Part shown: in pieces, positions 36,818-45,941 of the stretch
How the letters are laid out: the number at the start of each line of letters is the position of its first letter
Position numbering within the stretch: the first letter of the stretch is position 1
NCBI GenBank assembly: GCA_965242805.1
Contig: CBDETD010000002.1
Span: forward strand, 868,001-932,000
Direction: 5' to 3'
Length of the DNA stretch: 64,000 bases
Source of the DNA: JANQEU01 sp965242805
GTDB lineage: Bacteria; Bacteroidota; Bacteroidia; Cytophagales; Cyclobacteriaceae
Program-made: the position numbers and the translations under genes
The notes under the pieces: generated by a model
The model's input: only the letters and a program-made list of their open reading frames with translations
The model's database searches: none
Told to the model about the DNA's origin: nothing

Positions 36818-37296
36818 TCATTAGACCAGTCGAGGAGAAAGATCATGATGCTGTCTGGGAGATTTTCCGTGAAGTAATCAAAACCGGAGATACATACGTG
36901 TTTGAACCGGATACACCAAGATCTGATTTAGAGAAACATTGGTTTGCCCCATACATGCAGACGTATGTCGCAGAGGTTGAGGGTAGGATTCTGGGTACTT
37001 ATATTCTAAAATCTAATCAAATTGGACTGGGTAATCATATCGCAAATGCGTCTTATATGGTCCACCCCAGTGTACAAGGAGAGGGAATTGGCAGAAAATT
37101 ATGTGAACATTCCCTTGAAATCGCTCGGAGATCCGGATTTAAAGGGATCCAATTCAATATTGTCGTGAGCACCAATCAGGTTGCAGTGCAGTTATGGAAG
37201 AATTTAGGATTCCGCATTATCGGAACAACTCCCAAGGCATTCAACCATCAGCAACTTGGATATGTTGATTCGTACATTATGTACAGGGAGTTGTGA
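36814..37296 (+). CDS. GNAT acetyltransferase, phosphinothricin-acetyltransferase-like
   Basis: This 160-residue protein starts with IIRPVEEKDHDAVWEIF. It carries the acetyl-CoA motif A region ASYMVHPSVQGEGIGRKLCEHSL, then VSTNQVAVQLWKNLGFRIIGT, as in Pat/MnaT-like enzymes. The ATGA overlap with the decarboxylase indicates coupled translation. An amine or amino acid substrate is likely from the context but not proven. Confidence 0.85.
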   Translation: MIIRPVEEKDHDAVWEIFREVIKTGDTYVFEPDTPRSDLEKHWFAPYMQTYVAEVEGRILGTYILKSNQIGLGNHIANASYMVHPSVQGEGIGRKLCEHSLEIARRSGFKGIQFNIVVSTNQVAVQLWKNLGFRIIGTTPKAFNHQQLGYVDSYIMYREL

Positions 37297-37343
37297 GCAT
37301 AGAACATAATTCCCCCTGAAAAGAAACTAAAGCATTGACTTCG

Positions 37344-38825
37344 TCAGACTGTGGACTCCAGTTGCCTGGATTTCGAACCATTTGTTTTGCGTCGATCGGC
37401 AGCTGCTTTACTCCTATCTTCACGTTTGGAAGCGGGTAGTTTGATGGTAAAAATGGTTCCCCTTCTGGAGGTCTCAAAATCAATCTCACCTCCATGAACA
37501 TCAATTATGTCCTTGGTAATGGCCAATCCCAACCCCGTTCCTTCACCTGCGGCTTTAGTGGTAAAAAATGGATCAAAGATCTTCTTTTGAATGTTTTTGG
37601 GGATTCCCTTTCCCGTATCAGAGATCTTGATAAAAACGGAATCGGAAATATGATCATACTCGGTCTTCAGTGTAACTTTTCCTTTGTCACCACAAGCCTG
37701 GACTGCATTGACGAAAAGGTTGACGATCACCTGGCTTACCCTTCCCTCACTGCCCGTTATGAAAGGTATGTCTTCGGCAAAGGTGGTTTCCAATTCAACA
37801 GTTCCCAACCTGTGATTGACAATTTTCAAGGTAGTATTTATCGTTTGGTTTACATCAAACCAATCATGAGATTCAGCGTGATTCCGGGAATAGAAATTCA
37901 AGCTGTTGATAATGCCAACGGTCTTTTGTGACCCAATCTTTATTGATTCCAGCAATTCCCTGATCGCCTCCCATGTTTGTTCATATCCAATGGTTTTTTG
38001 GAATTCTTCAATCTTCTTTATTTCCTCATCGTACCTTTCATTGAAGACAGGACTCATTTCCGATTTGAGCCTGGCATTTATTTTTGCTCTCAGGCTTTCA
38101 AGGTCTTTCAAATCTGATAACACATCATCCAGTTGTTCACTGCATCCTTTAATGTAATTGATTGGGTTGTTGATCTCATGAGCAATTCCCGCCATCATCT
38201 GTCCAAGTGAAGCCATTTTCTCTGAATCTATCAGTTTCTGTGTGGTTGCCTGCAACTCAATTAAAGAATTTGTCAACTTGCGGTGGGCATTCCTTACAGC
38301 AAATGAAAAAATGAATATGAATGCGAAAAATACAATTCCTAACAGCAAATATGCGATTAAGGTAAATCTATAATGATGATCTGACGGTACACTATTTTCT
38401 ATGAGAATGTCATAACGAGTAAGAATACCTATTAGAATACCAGTAGACACTGTAACGATCGCAAAGAAATAACGATCCCTGACCGGTTTGTAGAAAAATG
38501 AAAGGATCACAACGATCAACAATTGTGGAAATGCAGGTGAGATAATGCCTCCTGTTAATATTATCAATCCGCTAAGGGCAAAATAAACAGTGGTTATTGC
38601 AATCCTATATAAATGTGAAATTTTCTCGTCAACGTAGAAATATAAAATTCCGAGTATAAGAAAAATGATGAAAGCTGCTGCGGCGACTATGGTCAATATT
38701 TTTGACGCTCCTACGATGTAAAAGAATACACCATACCCAATGGTTATAACATACGCAGCTAAAACCATTAACACATAGAAGTTCCTTTGCCGCCTGCTGG
38801 ATTGATGACTAATTAAATCTAACAT
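37344..38825 (-). CDS. Membrane sensor histidine kinase
   Basis: ATG 38825 is chosen over an in-frame TTG at 38846 and gives 493 residues. Six transmembrane helices (about 15-190) form the sensor with hardly any extracellular domain. A short coiled coil and a HisKA-type dimerisation segment follow (MAGIAHEINNPINYIKG, phospho-acceptor H216). The HATPase_c domain shows N (VNLFVNAVQACGD), G1 (DTGKGIPK) and G2 (GEGTGLGLAI). A basic tail of about 30 residues ends the protein. No response regulator gene is adjacent, so the partner is elsewhere. The ligand is unknown. Confidence 0.9.
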   Translation of the reverse strand: MLDLISHQSSRRQRNFYVLMVLAAYVITIGYGVFFYIVGASKILTIVAAAAFIIFLILGILYFYVDEKISHLYRIAITTVYFALSGLIILTGGIISPAFPQLLIVVILSFFYKPVRDRYFFAIVTVSTGILIGILTRYDILIENSVPSDHHYRFTLIAYLLLGIVFFAFIFIFSFAVRNAHRKLTNSLIELQATTQKLIDSEKMASLGQMMAGIAHEINNPINYIKGCSEQLDDVLSDLKDLESLRAKINARLKSEMSPVFNERYDEEIKKIEEFQKTIGYEQTWEAIRELLESIKIGSQKTVGIINSLNFYSRNHAESHDWFDVNQTINTTLKIVNHRLGTVELETTFAEDIPFITGSEGRVSQVIVNLFVNAVQACGDKGKVTLKTEYDHISDSVFIKISDTGKGIPKNIQKKIFDPFFTTKAAGEGTGLGLAITKDIIDVHGGEIDFETSRRGTIFTIKLPASKREDRSKAAADRRKTNGSKSRQLESTV

Positions 38826-39017
38826 ACTGGTTGAAATGAAAGTCAAGCTATGATTACTTGCCTTTCAAAGTGCATATTAAATACACAACTGTTTTCCTGA
38901 AAATAACCTTGACACAAAGGGAATTAATGTGGATGAGAGAGAATATTTATATGTGAGTACACAGGTATGCACTCAAACAGAAATATATCTACTTGTTCTA
39001 AGATGTCTGGTAATGCT

Positions 39018-39977
39018 TTAGTTGACCTTAGTGATCGGCTCCCTTCCGGCTAGTACTTCGGTAATATTCCTTGCCGAGATCAACGACATTTGATTCCGGG
39101 TATCAAAAGTTGCACTGGCGATATGAGGACAGGCCACTACATTCTTCAATTCCAACAAGCCCTCTGCTGCCTTGGGTTCAAATTCGTAAACATCAAGACC
39201 TGCTGATGCGATCTCCCCAGCTCTCAACGCATTGACCAATGCTTTTTCATTAACGACAGGTCCTCGGGAGGAGTTGATTAACACCGCTGAATTTTTCATT
39301 AGTTTGAATTCACGCTCCCCGATCAAGTGAGTAGTTTCCGGGGAAAGAAAAACATGTAACGATACAAAATCTGATTCCTGTAATAATTCATCCAGATCTA
39401 CCCACCTTGCTCCCAGTTCCTTTTCCAGCTCTTTGTTCCTATGAACATCCGAATACAAAACCTTCATATTAAAACCACTGGATTTCATAGCAAAGTTGGT
39501 GCCGATCCTACCCGCTCCCACAATCCCCAATGTCTTATTGGTTACGTCTTGTCCAATAAACTGCAGCGGTCCCCAACCATCCCATTTACCACTACGCATG
39601 TGAGAATCACTTTCGACAATCCTTCGAGCAGCTGAAAATAATAACGCCCACGCCATATCTGCCGTCGCATCTGAAAGGACACCTGGTGTATTGGTGACTA
39701 CTATATTCCTTTTTGTCGCGGCATCGAGATCCAGGTTGTTGTATCCAACCGCCATGTTCGCGAAAATCTTGCATTGTGGACCAGCTGCCTCATAGACTTC
39801 ATCCGTAATCACATCTGTCAAAAGGCACAATACAGCATCCCTACCCCTTACTTTTTCCAGTAATTCGGAAGGTTCCAAAACCCTGTCCTCAGGATTGATC
39901 TCCACATTATCACATAATTTTCTGAGGTGCTCAATACCCGCTTCGGGTATCATGCGAGTGATATAGACGTTACCCAT
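39018..39977 (-). CDS. D-2-hydroxyacid dehydrogenase (glyoxylate/hydroxypyruvate reductase type)
   Basis: This 319-residue enzyme shows the NAD(P) motif GIVGAGRIGTNFAMK, the catalytic arginine in INSSRGPVVNE, the glutamate in DVYEFEP, and the histidine in CPHIASAT. It resembles glycerate dehydrogenase/glyoxylate reductase (GyaR, GRHPR). It would reduce glyoxylate or hydroxypyruvate in the cytoplasm. It starts 2 bp after the stop of the aminotransferase, so the pair is an operon: an amino acid may be transaminated to a 2-oxo acid which is then reduced. That coupling is inferred. Confidence 0.9.
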   Translation of the reverse strand: MGNVYITRMIPEAGIEHLRKLCDNVEINPEDRVLEPSELLEKVRGRDAVLCLLTDVITDEVYEAAGPQCKIFANMAVGYNNLDLDAATKRNIVVTNTPGVLSDATADMAWALLFSAARRIVESDSHMRSGKWDGWGPLQFIGQDVTNKTLGIVGAGRIGTNFAMKSSGFNMKVLYSDVHRNKELEKELGARWVDLDELLQESDFVSLHVFLSPETTHLIGEREFKLMKNSAVLINSSRGPVVNEKALVNALRAGEIASAGLDVYEFEPKAAEGLLELKNVVACPHIASATFDTRNQMSLISARNITEVLAGREPITKVN

Positions 39978-39979
39978 TA

Positions 39980-41188
39980 TTAGCTGTATACTTTATCAAG
40001 TTGGAGATAAGACTTCAACCTACCTAATCCTTCCTCAATGTCACCTACATCAATTCCGGAATATGCAAACCGCACGTACTTTTGGGCCTCCTCTCCCACT
40101 TCTCTTCCAAAATGCAGGCGCGTGCAGAACGATACTCCCGTATTTTCCAATACTGCTCGTCTAAAATCATGATAATTATCCATTCCCAGGTTCTTCATCG
40201 CTTCCGTAACATTGGGAAAAAGGTAGAATGTCGCATTGGGTTTAAAGCAGGTCACTCCTTCAATTTGATTCAGAAGAGATACAGCTACGTCCCTTCTGGC
40301 ATGCAGGACCTCCGCTATGCGTTGTGAGCCAGATTGGTCACCCGTAAGCGCTTCGATACCTCCATACTGAATGAAATGATTTGTGCAGGATTCATGATTA
40401 ACATTGATCTTGGCAATTATTGAGATCAATTCTTCCGGTCCGACGGCAGCACCTAGTCTCCACCCTGTCATCGCATATTTTTTAGAGAAAGTGTAAAGTA
40501 TCACGGAACGTTCTTCCATTCCTGGAAAGGTTACAATTGACCTTGATTTTCCGGAATACCTGATGTCGAAGTACGCCTCATCCGAAAGTACCCATAGGTT
40601 ATGCCTAACCGCAAGCTCTGCTAGTTTGGTAAGTTCCTCTTCGGTGGACTCTGCCCCACTCGGATTCTGTAGATTGTTGAATATAAGGATCTTGGTTTTT
40701 GGTGTGATAAGGTTTTCAATAGCCTCTACATCCAGCGTGAAGTTCTCGTCTCCTTCATCAAAGGCATAAGGTACCGCGACACCTCCATGGAATTCAATCT
40801 GACTTTCATAAATGGGGTATCCTGGATTTGGATATAATACCTCATCGCCATGATTCATCAAGGCAAGGATGAACTTGCCAATAACGGGCTTCCCACCTGG
40901 TTGGATGGCCACATTTTCGGCCTTGTAATGGGTTTTGTGAGTTTTATTGATATCGTCCGCCAATACTTCCCTCAACTCCGGTACTCCAGCCGCAGGACAA
41001 TATCCTGTTTTTCCATCCTTTATTGCTTTGAAAATTGCATCCGTGATATTTTGAGGTGTAGGAATATTCATATCACCAAGATGGAACGGAAAGACCCTGT
41101 TTCCTTGAGCAGCCCATTCTGCTGCTTCTCCGGAAACTTTAAATGCTGTTTCGGTTCCGAGATTTTGAATTCTATCAGCCGTAATCAT
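39980..41188 (-). CDS. Class I/II PLP-dependent aminotransferase
   Basis: ATG 41188 gives 402 residues; an upstream TTG at 41209 is less likely. AAT fold type I motifs are complete: PGGKPVIGKFILAL, YPNPGYPIYE, NNLQNPSGAE, SDEAYFDIRY, and FSKKYAMTGWRLGA with PLP lysine K236. The substrate is not fixed by sequence; aspartate, alanine or aromatic amino acid relatives are close. It is the first gene of the pair with the 2-hydroxyacid dehydrogenase. Confidence 0.88.
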   Translation of the reverse strand: MITADRIQNLGTETAFKVSGEAAEWAAQGNRVFPFHLGDMNIPTPQNITDAIFKAIKDGKTGYCPAAGVPELREVLADDINKTHKTHYKAENVAIQPGGKPVIGKFILALMNHGDEVLYPNPGYPIYESQIEFHGGVAVPYAFDEGDENFTLDVEAIENLITPKTKILIFNNLQNPSGAESTEEELTKLAELAVRHNLWVLSDEAYFDIRYSGKSRSIVTFPGMEERSVILYTFSKKYAMTGWRLGAAVGPEELISIIAKINVNHESCTNHFIQYGGIEALTGDQSGSQRIAEVLHARRDVAVSLLNQIEGVTCFKPNATFYLFPNVTEAMKNLGMDNYHDFRRAVLENTGVSFCTRLHFGREVGEEAQKYVRFAYSGIDVGDIEEGLGRLKSYLQLDKVYS

Positions 41189-41351
41189 ATGGGTAGGGGT
41201 TAATGTCAATAAATGTTGTCAACTAAATTTTGCAAATAATTGTCGACTACGACCTGCGCTTTGTCAACAGGAATTATGTAATTGATCAATAACAACCCCA
41301 AACTATGGTCAATTTGATCCCTAATAAACCTTGGAAGCTGATTTTGCTCGA

Positions 41352-41963
41352 CTATTGAATTTGTACTCGACGGTATGTCATATTCCTGGAAGGTAAACCA
41401 AGCTTTAATAACCCGGCTTCATTATCATAGATCAACTCTGAATTAAGATTGCTCAAACTGTCGTATGCCCTGATCTGAACGACATCCTGAAAACCATTAC
41501 CATCGAAAATAAATCGATCCAAAAGCTCTACTTCAACCCTGTCATTTACTCCATCAAAGGAAGTTCTCCATTGTGAATATTCCTGTTTAAGAGAATATCC
41601 AATGCTTGCACTATCAAGCCATATATTTAATCCGTATTCCAGTCCGGATCGATTTTTCTTCATGTATAGTGAGAACCCTGAATAATCTTCAATGCGTACG
41701 TATTCAAATTGATTACGGTTTTCACACAAACATGCAATGCAATAATCCTCAATAAAATCCTTGGTTACCTCATCAATGACGATCAAAATTGAGTCATTCG
41801 TTTCGGTGATCAGCAGCATCTCGTCCCCGATCTGTCCTTCGATCAGGTATTGTCGGTCATCATCATTAAAATCGTAGGTCTCGGCCGAGCAACATCCGGC
41901 ATAAATTGCACAGGAAAACACTGATAATAAAAAAAAGACTTTCCTGATATGGTGAATGATCAT
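41352..41963 (-). CDS. Exported protein of unknown function, probable lipoprotein
   Basis: No family is recognised in these 203 residues. A signal sequence runs to a double cysteine (IYAGCCSAE), which would be an atypical lipobox. The mature part is acidic and beta-rich, with an internal CIACLCEN cysteine cluster near residue 77. It follows the lipoprotein gene at 41996 by 32 bp and is probably the last gene of a set of three. Confidence 0.65.
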   Translation of the reverse strand: MIIHHIRKVFFLLSVFSCAIYAGCCSAETYDFNDDDRQYLIEGQIGDEMLLITETNDSILIVIDEVTKDFIEDYCIACLCENRNQFEYVRIEDYSGFSLYMKKNRSGLEYGLNIWLDSASIGYSLKQEYSQWRTSFDGVNDRVEVELLDRFIFDGNGFQDVVQIRAYDSLSNLNSELIYDNEAGLLKLGLPSRNMTYRRVQIQ

Positions 41964-41995
41964 ACTTTTCTCCCGCTATCCGTGAAAGTTACTTT

Positions 41996-42799
41996 TTATT
42001 CACAATCACTATCTTTTAACTCCTTATTCCAGCAATGAAATTCATTATCACCATAGACATACCGGCTTCTGGCATACCCACTTTTGTCTTTCGTACTCCA
42101 TGCAACTTCCAGTACCTCATCCATATTCTGGTCTTGAGACTGGCTTAAATCTGACACGAACATTTCCCTGTCCAGGGTAGAATTTTCAACAACAAGTTCA
42201 ATCTTATGCTCAAACCTTTCAGACCTTAGAATTAGATTTGGATTGTCCTTCACATCAGAGGCACTCCATGTTACACCATAGATTGTCCCACCATTGAAGT
42301 CATAAGCAGTCCACTCTCCAGATGAGTTGTCTTTTGCAGTAACTCCAACTATTCGTGGGTACTTAACTCCCAATTGAATAAATGATATATTCCATTCCAA
42401 TTGGTTGTCGTAAACCTTGCATTCATAGTACACACTGTCAGATAAACCAACAGTTAGGTAAGGATGATCGATTGTTTTGGCCAATGACTGCCAGCTATCT
42501 AAACTATCAACATAATTGAGTTCCAAATACTCCATGGTCATAAAAGTCAGGACTAATCGGTTCAAATCCTGAATATCAAGGTAATTATATCGATGTGCTT
42601 CCCCGATTGCGAGTCCCCAATTTCTTTTAAACTCAGAATTAAGGGATTCTTCATACTTGATGAGATTAAAATCATTAAGATCTGGTGCGATACTGAATAT
42701 TGGTGGCCACGTGGGTTCATAGGGTACTATGTCATCTTTGCTACAAGCCAATAATGCCACCAGTAAAGCAAAGAAAACCAGTTTCCTGGCAAACCTCAT
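41996..42799 (-). CDS. Lipoprotein of unknown function
   Basis: ATG 42799 gives a short lipoprotein signal (MRFARKLVFFALLVALLAC) and 267 residues; ATG 42820 would overlap the upstream gene. No domain is recognised. The product is acidic after the cysteine (CSKDD), rich in W and Y, and likely outer-membrane anchored. It starts 8 bp after the gene at 42808, so the two are translated from the same message. Confidence 0.7.
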   Translation of the reverse strand: MRFARKLVFFALLVALLACSKDDIVPYEPTWPPIFSIAPDLNDFNLIKYEESLNSEFKRNWGLAIGEAHRYNYLDIQDLNRLVLTFMTMEYLELNYVDSLDSWQSLAKTIDHPYLTVGLSDSVYYECKVYDNQLEWNISFIQLGVKYPRIVGVTAKDNSSGEWTAYDFNGGTIYGVTWSASDVKDNPNLILRSERFEHKIELVVENSTLDREMFVSDLSQSQDQNMDEVLEVAWSTKDKSGYARSRYVYGDNEFHCWNKELKDSDCE

Positions 42800-42807
42800 C
42801 GCTAGAA

Positions 42808-43554
42808 CTATTCTTCGCACTCGTAGATAAATTCTCCGAATTCTCCATTGCGAATGGGGTATCCTAATTCACTATATTCGTACTCCCAGGTTGCTTCAAC
42901 TAATATTTCCCCGTTTTCATCATAGTGTACCCGGCGTATTACATTGTTTGCTCCTGCATTCAAGAAACTATATCCAAACATAAAATATCTATCACTGAAG
43001 CTTGGATTTATGAACGTATTGATCAATGGAATATTCTCAAAAGGATTATTCTTATCATCATAAAAATATTCCTGTTCCAGGTATTCAGGAGTCCTGCTTG
43101 TTCTGTAAACTTTTGAAAGTTGGTTGGATCTGTTGTATTCATATCTCCTTAGACCTGTCAATTCAATAATTTGACCTATCTCGTTTAACACATATACTTC
43201 AGTAGTATTGAATTCTGGATTTGCCCTGAAAGATCTTACCGTCATTGATAAACCATCATATTCCAGCTCCACATAATTTTCCTCATCTGTTTTTATCAAA
43301 ATCAACCTTCCCTGACTGTCATAATCGAATTCCCCTGTAGCAACAAATCGCTGGTCGTCTTTAACGAAATCGGTAGCGACAGAACTAATCACACCATTTT
43401 GGAACATGTATTCAGTTCGACCCACGAAATTTGTGAGGTTATATTCGTGGACTGAAAGGCTACAGCTGACATCCTTTGAAGGTTCCTCATCACTACATCC
43501 ATGTAGCAAGGTCAGGGCAAAACCCAGGGCAAAAATTTTACTTAACTTCAACAT
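42808..43554 (-). CDS. Lipoprotein with YD-like repeats
   Basis: This 248-residue protein has a lipobox (LLHGCSDEE). It carries several short units of the form FDYDSQGRLILIK, YEYNRSNQLSKVY, YDENGEILVEATWEYEY, similar to the YD/RHS-like stretches in small Bacteroidota lipoproteins. Function is unknown. A copy of the 28-bp upstream element found in the RHS island ends 24 bp before the start. Confidence 0.75.
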   Translation of the reverse strand: MLKLSKIFALGFALTLLHGCSDEEPSKDVSCSLSVHEYNLTNFVGRTEYMFQNGVISSVATDFVKDDQRFVATGEFDYDSQGRLILIKTDEENYVELEYDGLSMTVRSFRANPEFNTTEVYVLNEIGQIIELTGLRRYEYNRSNQLSKVYRTSRTPEYLEQEYFYDDKNNPFENIPLINTFINPSFSDRYFMFGYSFLNAGANNVIRRVHYDENGEILVEATWEYEYSELGYPIRNGEFGEFIYECEE

Positions 43555-43578
43555 TATTCTGATGGGTGTTTATAGCAG

Positions 43579-43607
43579 AGTAATAATTATCATGGAATGG
43601 TAAACAT
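43579..43607 (-). promoter_or_regulatory. Conserved upstream element, copy E
   Basis: Gene-oriented ATGTTTACCATTCCATG, then ATAATTATTACT, one base longer than the others. It ends 24 bp before the YD-like lipoprotein gene. Confidence 0.4.
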
Positions 43608-43727
43608 AAGGACCAATTCAATAACCCAGAATATTCAAGCCCTTAATTTTGACGGCAATATATTTTGAATTTCAGACTATCGAAAATCACTCTTATGATA
43701 GTTTTTTACTGGCTGATTAGCCGGAGG

Positions 43728-44633
43728 TCAAAGTCCATAAACTTGCCTGGGTAATAAATACTCAGGAAACCTCGATAACAACTTCTTCCTTGTATCATAG
43801 CAGAAATGACAAGCATCTATGTAACCCTTTTCATGGCCTACATCGAATTCTTCAGCCAGCAGTTTTGGACCCCCATTCTGGATTGCTTTGCAAATTGGAT
43901 GTTGGTTAATATCATAATCCTTCATCAATTGTGATAAAGGCCTCTCCAAAACATTCCCCATACTAATCCCTTGACATAATTGGGTATTGCCAAAACCATC
44001 GATATGGATACGACCCGGATTCTCAAAATCTTCATAGGGACAATCAGTAAACTTTTCAAAACTCTGTCGAGGTAGATCATTGTCCAAAGTTTCCACCGCT
44101 CTTCCACGGAACTTTACATCTCCGCCGACTATAGGTTGCCCTTTCTTTCCCTCGTTCACAATACTATCTGATGTAATGGGAGCTTCAATGCAAATGGAAC
44201 CAACTGGTAGTTCAAGTTGCCTTGCTGCAGTTATGGCATTTCTTGCATACAGGGTTTCATCATCTCCACCATGAAAACCGTCATCACTGATACTTAGGTC
44301 GTCAATTTCCAGATCTTTCAAAGGTCCAAGCCATATCAATGCGTCCTTAACGCTGGTCCCAAAATATGCATTCGTCACTATACCAACTTTATACCCACGG
44401 TCCTTTGCATTTTTTACGCTATCCAACAAGATAGGATAGAAAAGAAATGGCTCTCCTCCTTCGAAATATATCCACTCGATTGTTGGGATATTAGATGCGT
44501 CCTCCAAAATTGATTCAACCTGAACCTTTGTCAAAGTACCCTCGGCATAAGGACTACTGAAAACGAAACAGTGATCACATTCATAACTACACTTGTAAGT
44601 CAATAAGATGTGAATGCCACTCAGATCGAACAT
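43728..44633 (-). CDS. Radical SAM protein of unknown substrate
   Basis: This 301-residue enzyme has the radical-SAM cluster motif near the N-terminus (TYKCSYECDHCF: C15, C19, C22). It then shows the GGEP segment (YFEGGEPFLF) that contacts SAM and a VGIVTNAYFG strand. The C-terminal part holds extra cysteines (FTDCPYED, TQLCQGIS, HPICKAI, DACHFC) that could bind an auxiliary cluster, as in SPASM/twitch enzymes. It might modify a peptide, but no precursor-like small ORF was found beside it. It follows the TPR gene by 73 bp. Confidence 0.83.
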   Translation of the reverse strand: MFDLSGIHILLTYKCSYECDHCFVFSSPYAEGTLTKVQVESILEDASNIPTIEWIYFEGGEPFLFYPILLDSVKNAKDRGYKVGIVTNAYFGTSVKDALIWLGPLKDLEIDDLSISDDGFHGGDDETLYARNAITAARQLELPVGSICIEAPITSDSIVNEGKKGQPIVGGDVKFRGRAVETLDNDLPRQSFEKFTDCPYEDFENPGRIHIDGFGNTQLCQGISMGNVLERPLSQLMKDYDINQHPICKAIQNGGPKLLAEEFDVGHEKGYIDACHFCYDTRKKLLSRFPEYLLPRQVYGL

Positions 44634-44706
44634 CCGAATAATTTACAAAAAATTGGGACGAAATATGACCCATATGATAATCAAATATCAAATCGAATCA
44701 CTATTT

Positions 44707-45744
44707 CTAACAATCGGAAGTGGCTGGATCGGACCTCAGAATTTGCAGGATTTCATCCCTTCTTTCCCTGGGAAACTCATCCAAATATTGGGCTTTCCAT
44801 TCATTGAAATCACTGGACCTACCATTCTGACAGGTGATTTTCAACATTTGCCTGATCGCCATTCTTTTATCATCCGGAAAATTTTCAATTAGGAAATTTA
44901 GTTGGTCTATAGCGTCAGATTCCCTATCCATCCTGAGTAATAGGAGAGCATATTGAAAATAAGCATGCGGAAAATCCTGGAACTTATCAATTAGCCTTAA
45001 ATAATACTTCTCAGACTCAGAATAATTTCCCAATTCACGTAATGAGTTGGCTACGGTTCCTAAAGCAAACTTTTCAGCATCACCCTGCTTCGCGATAGCC
45101 CGTTTTGAATATTCTAACGCTAATTTGAAATTACCGGATTTATAAAAATACATGGACAATATGTATGGATCTCTCTCCCTGACTATTCCCATACTCTGCA
45201 CTGTCAAAACTGAATCAATGGCTGTGTACTCCAATGCGGAAGAATCAACAGTTATGCAGTTTTCATCAATCAATTCGTCATTTATGCGTGTCTTGTAGCA
45301 ATAAGTCCTGCCCTCATGCATTAAAAATCCAGTAATTCTACCATCCTCTATTCCGAACTTCTGTTTTAAATATATAAGAAGGGAATTGTAATTTGTGTTT
45401 ACCCCAACCACTTCGATTTGAAAAGGATTATCAAAACCGGATACGTCAGACTCGGTCCCCTTTAATGATCCTGCTTTTTGATAGATTTCGTTCACCTTAT
45501 CAATGAGCGAATTCCTTATCTCATTTTCTGTAAATCCAATTGCTGATTTGAACTGCGGAACTTCATAGTGGAATATGTAAGATTTGGATGAAAATAGATC
45601 CGAGATAAAAAGGATGAGAATTAAAGATCCAATCAACAAAATCAAACCTATTAAGGAGTACTTCAGAACACGATCGATCCAGAATCTTACTTTTTGTAGA
45701 AAATTCCTGGTTTCATTTACATCGGATTTTTCATTATCCTTCAT
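44707..45744 (-). CDS. Membrane-anchored TPR-containing protein
   Basis: ATG 45744 gives 345 residues (a TTG at 45780 is in frame). A short cytoplasmic start precedes one transmembrane helix (LIGLILLIGSLILILFI), a mixed domain of about 130 residues, then three or so TPR units (SGNFKLALEYSKRAI, LGNYSESEKYYLRLI, HAYFQYALLLLRMDRESDAI). This suggests a protein-protein scaffold at the membrane. Function is unknown; the radical SAM gene downstream is the only hint of a pathway. Confidence 0.75.
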   Translation of the reverse strand: MKDNEKSDVNETRNFLQKVRFWIDRVLKYSLIGLILLIGSLILILFISDLFSSKSYIFHYEVPQFKSAIGFTENEIRNSLIDKVNEIYQKAGSLKGTESDVSGFDNPFQIEVVGVNTNYNSLLIYLKQKFGIEDGRITGFLMHEGRTYCYKTRINDELIDENCITVDSSALEYTAIDSVLTVQSMGIVRERDPYILSMYFYKSGNFKLALEYSKRAIAKQGDAEKFALGTVANSLRELGNYSESEKYYLRLIDKFQDFPHAYFQYALLLLRMDRESDAIDQLNFLIENFPDDKRMAIRQMLKITCQNGRSSDFNEWKAQYLDEFPRERRDEILQILRSDPATSDC

Positions 45745-45900
45745 CGATACAATAATATGAATTCTCCAATTCGGGAACAATGTTCAGTGGAAGTATGGAA
45801 TATTTCATATCCATGCCATATTGTTCGCCGTATCCACTACGTCTATGACAACATCAAACAAAATCATTACATTTTTTGACAACTGTATACCTATTACATA

Positions 45901-45925
45901 AGTATACCTAATTGGGTCAACCCAA
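45901..45925 (+). promoter_or_regulatory. AGTATACCTAAT element and TTGGGTCAACCCAA palindrome before the permease
   Basis: AGTATACCTAAT (45901-45912) repeats part of GTATACCTA a few bases upstream and matches 27324-27335. The 14-bp near-palindrome at 45912-45925 is placed where a repressor could bind. The permease ATG is at 45942. Binding proteins are unknown. Confidence 0.35.
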
Positions 45926-45941
45926 CTAACAACTCAGGAAA

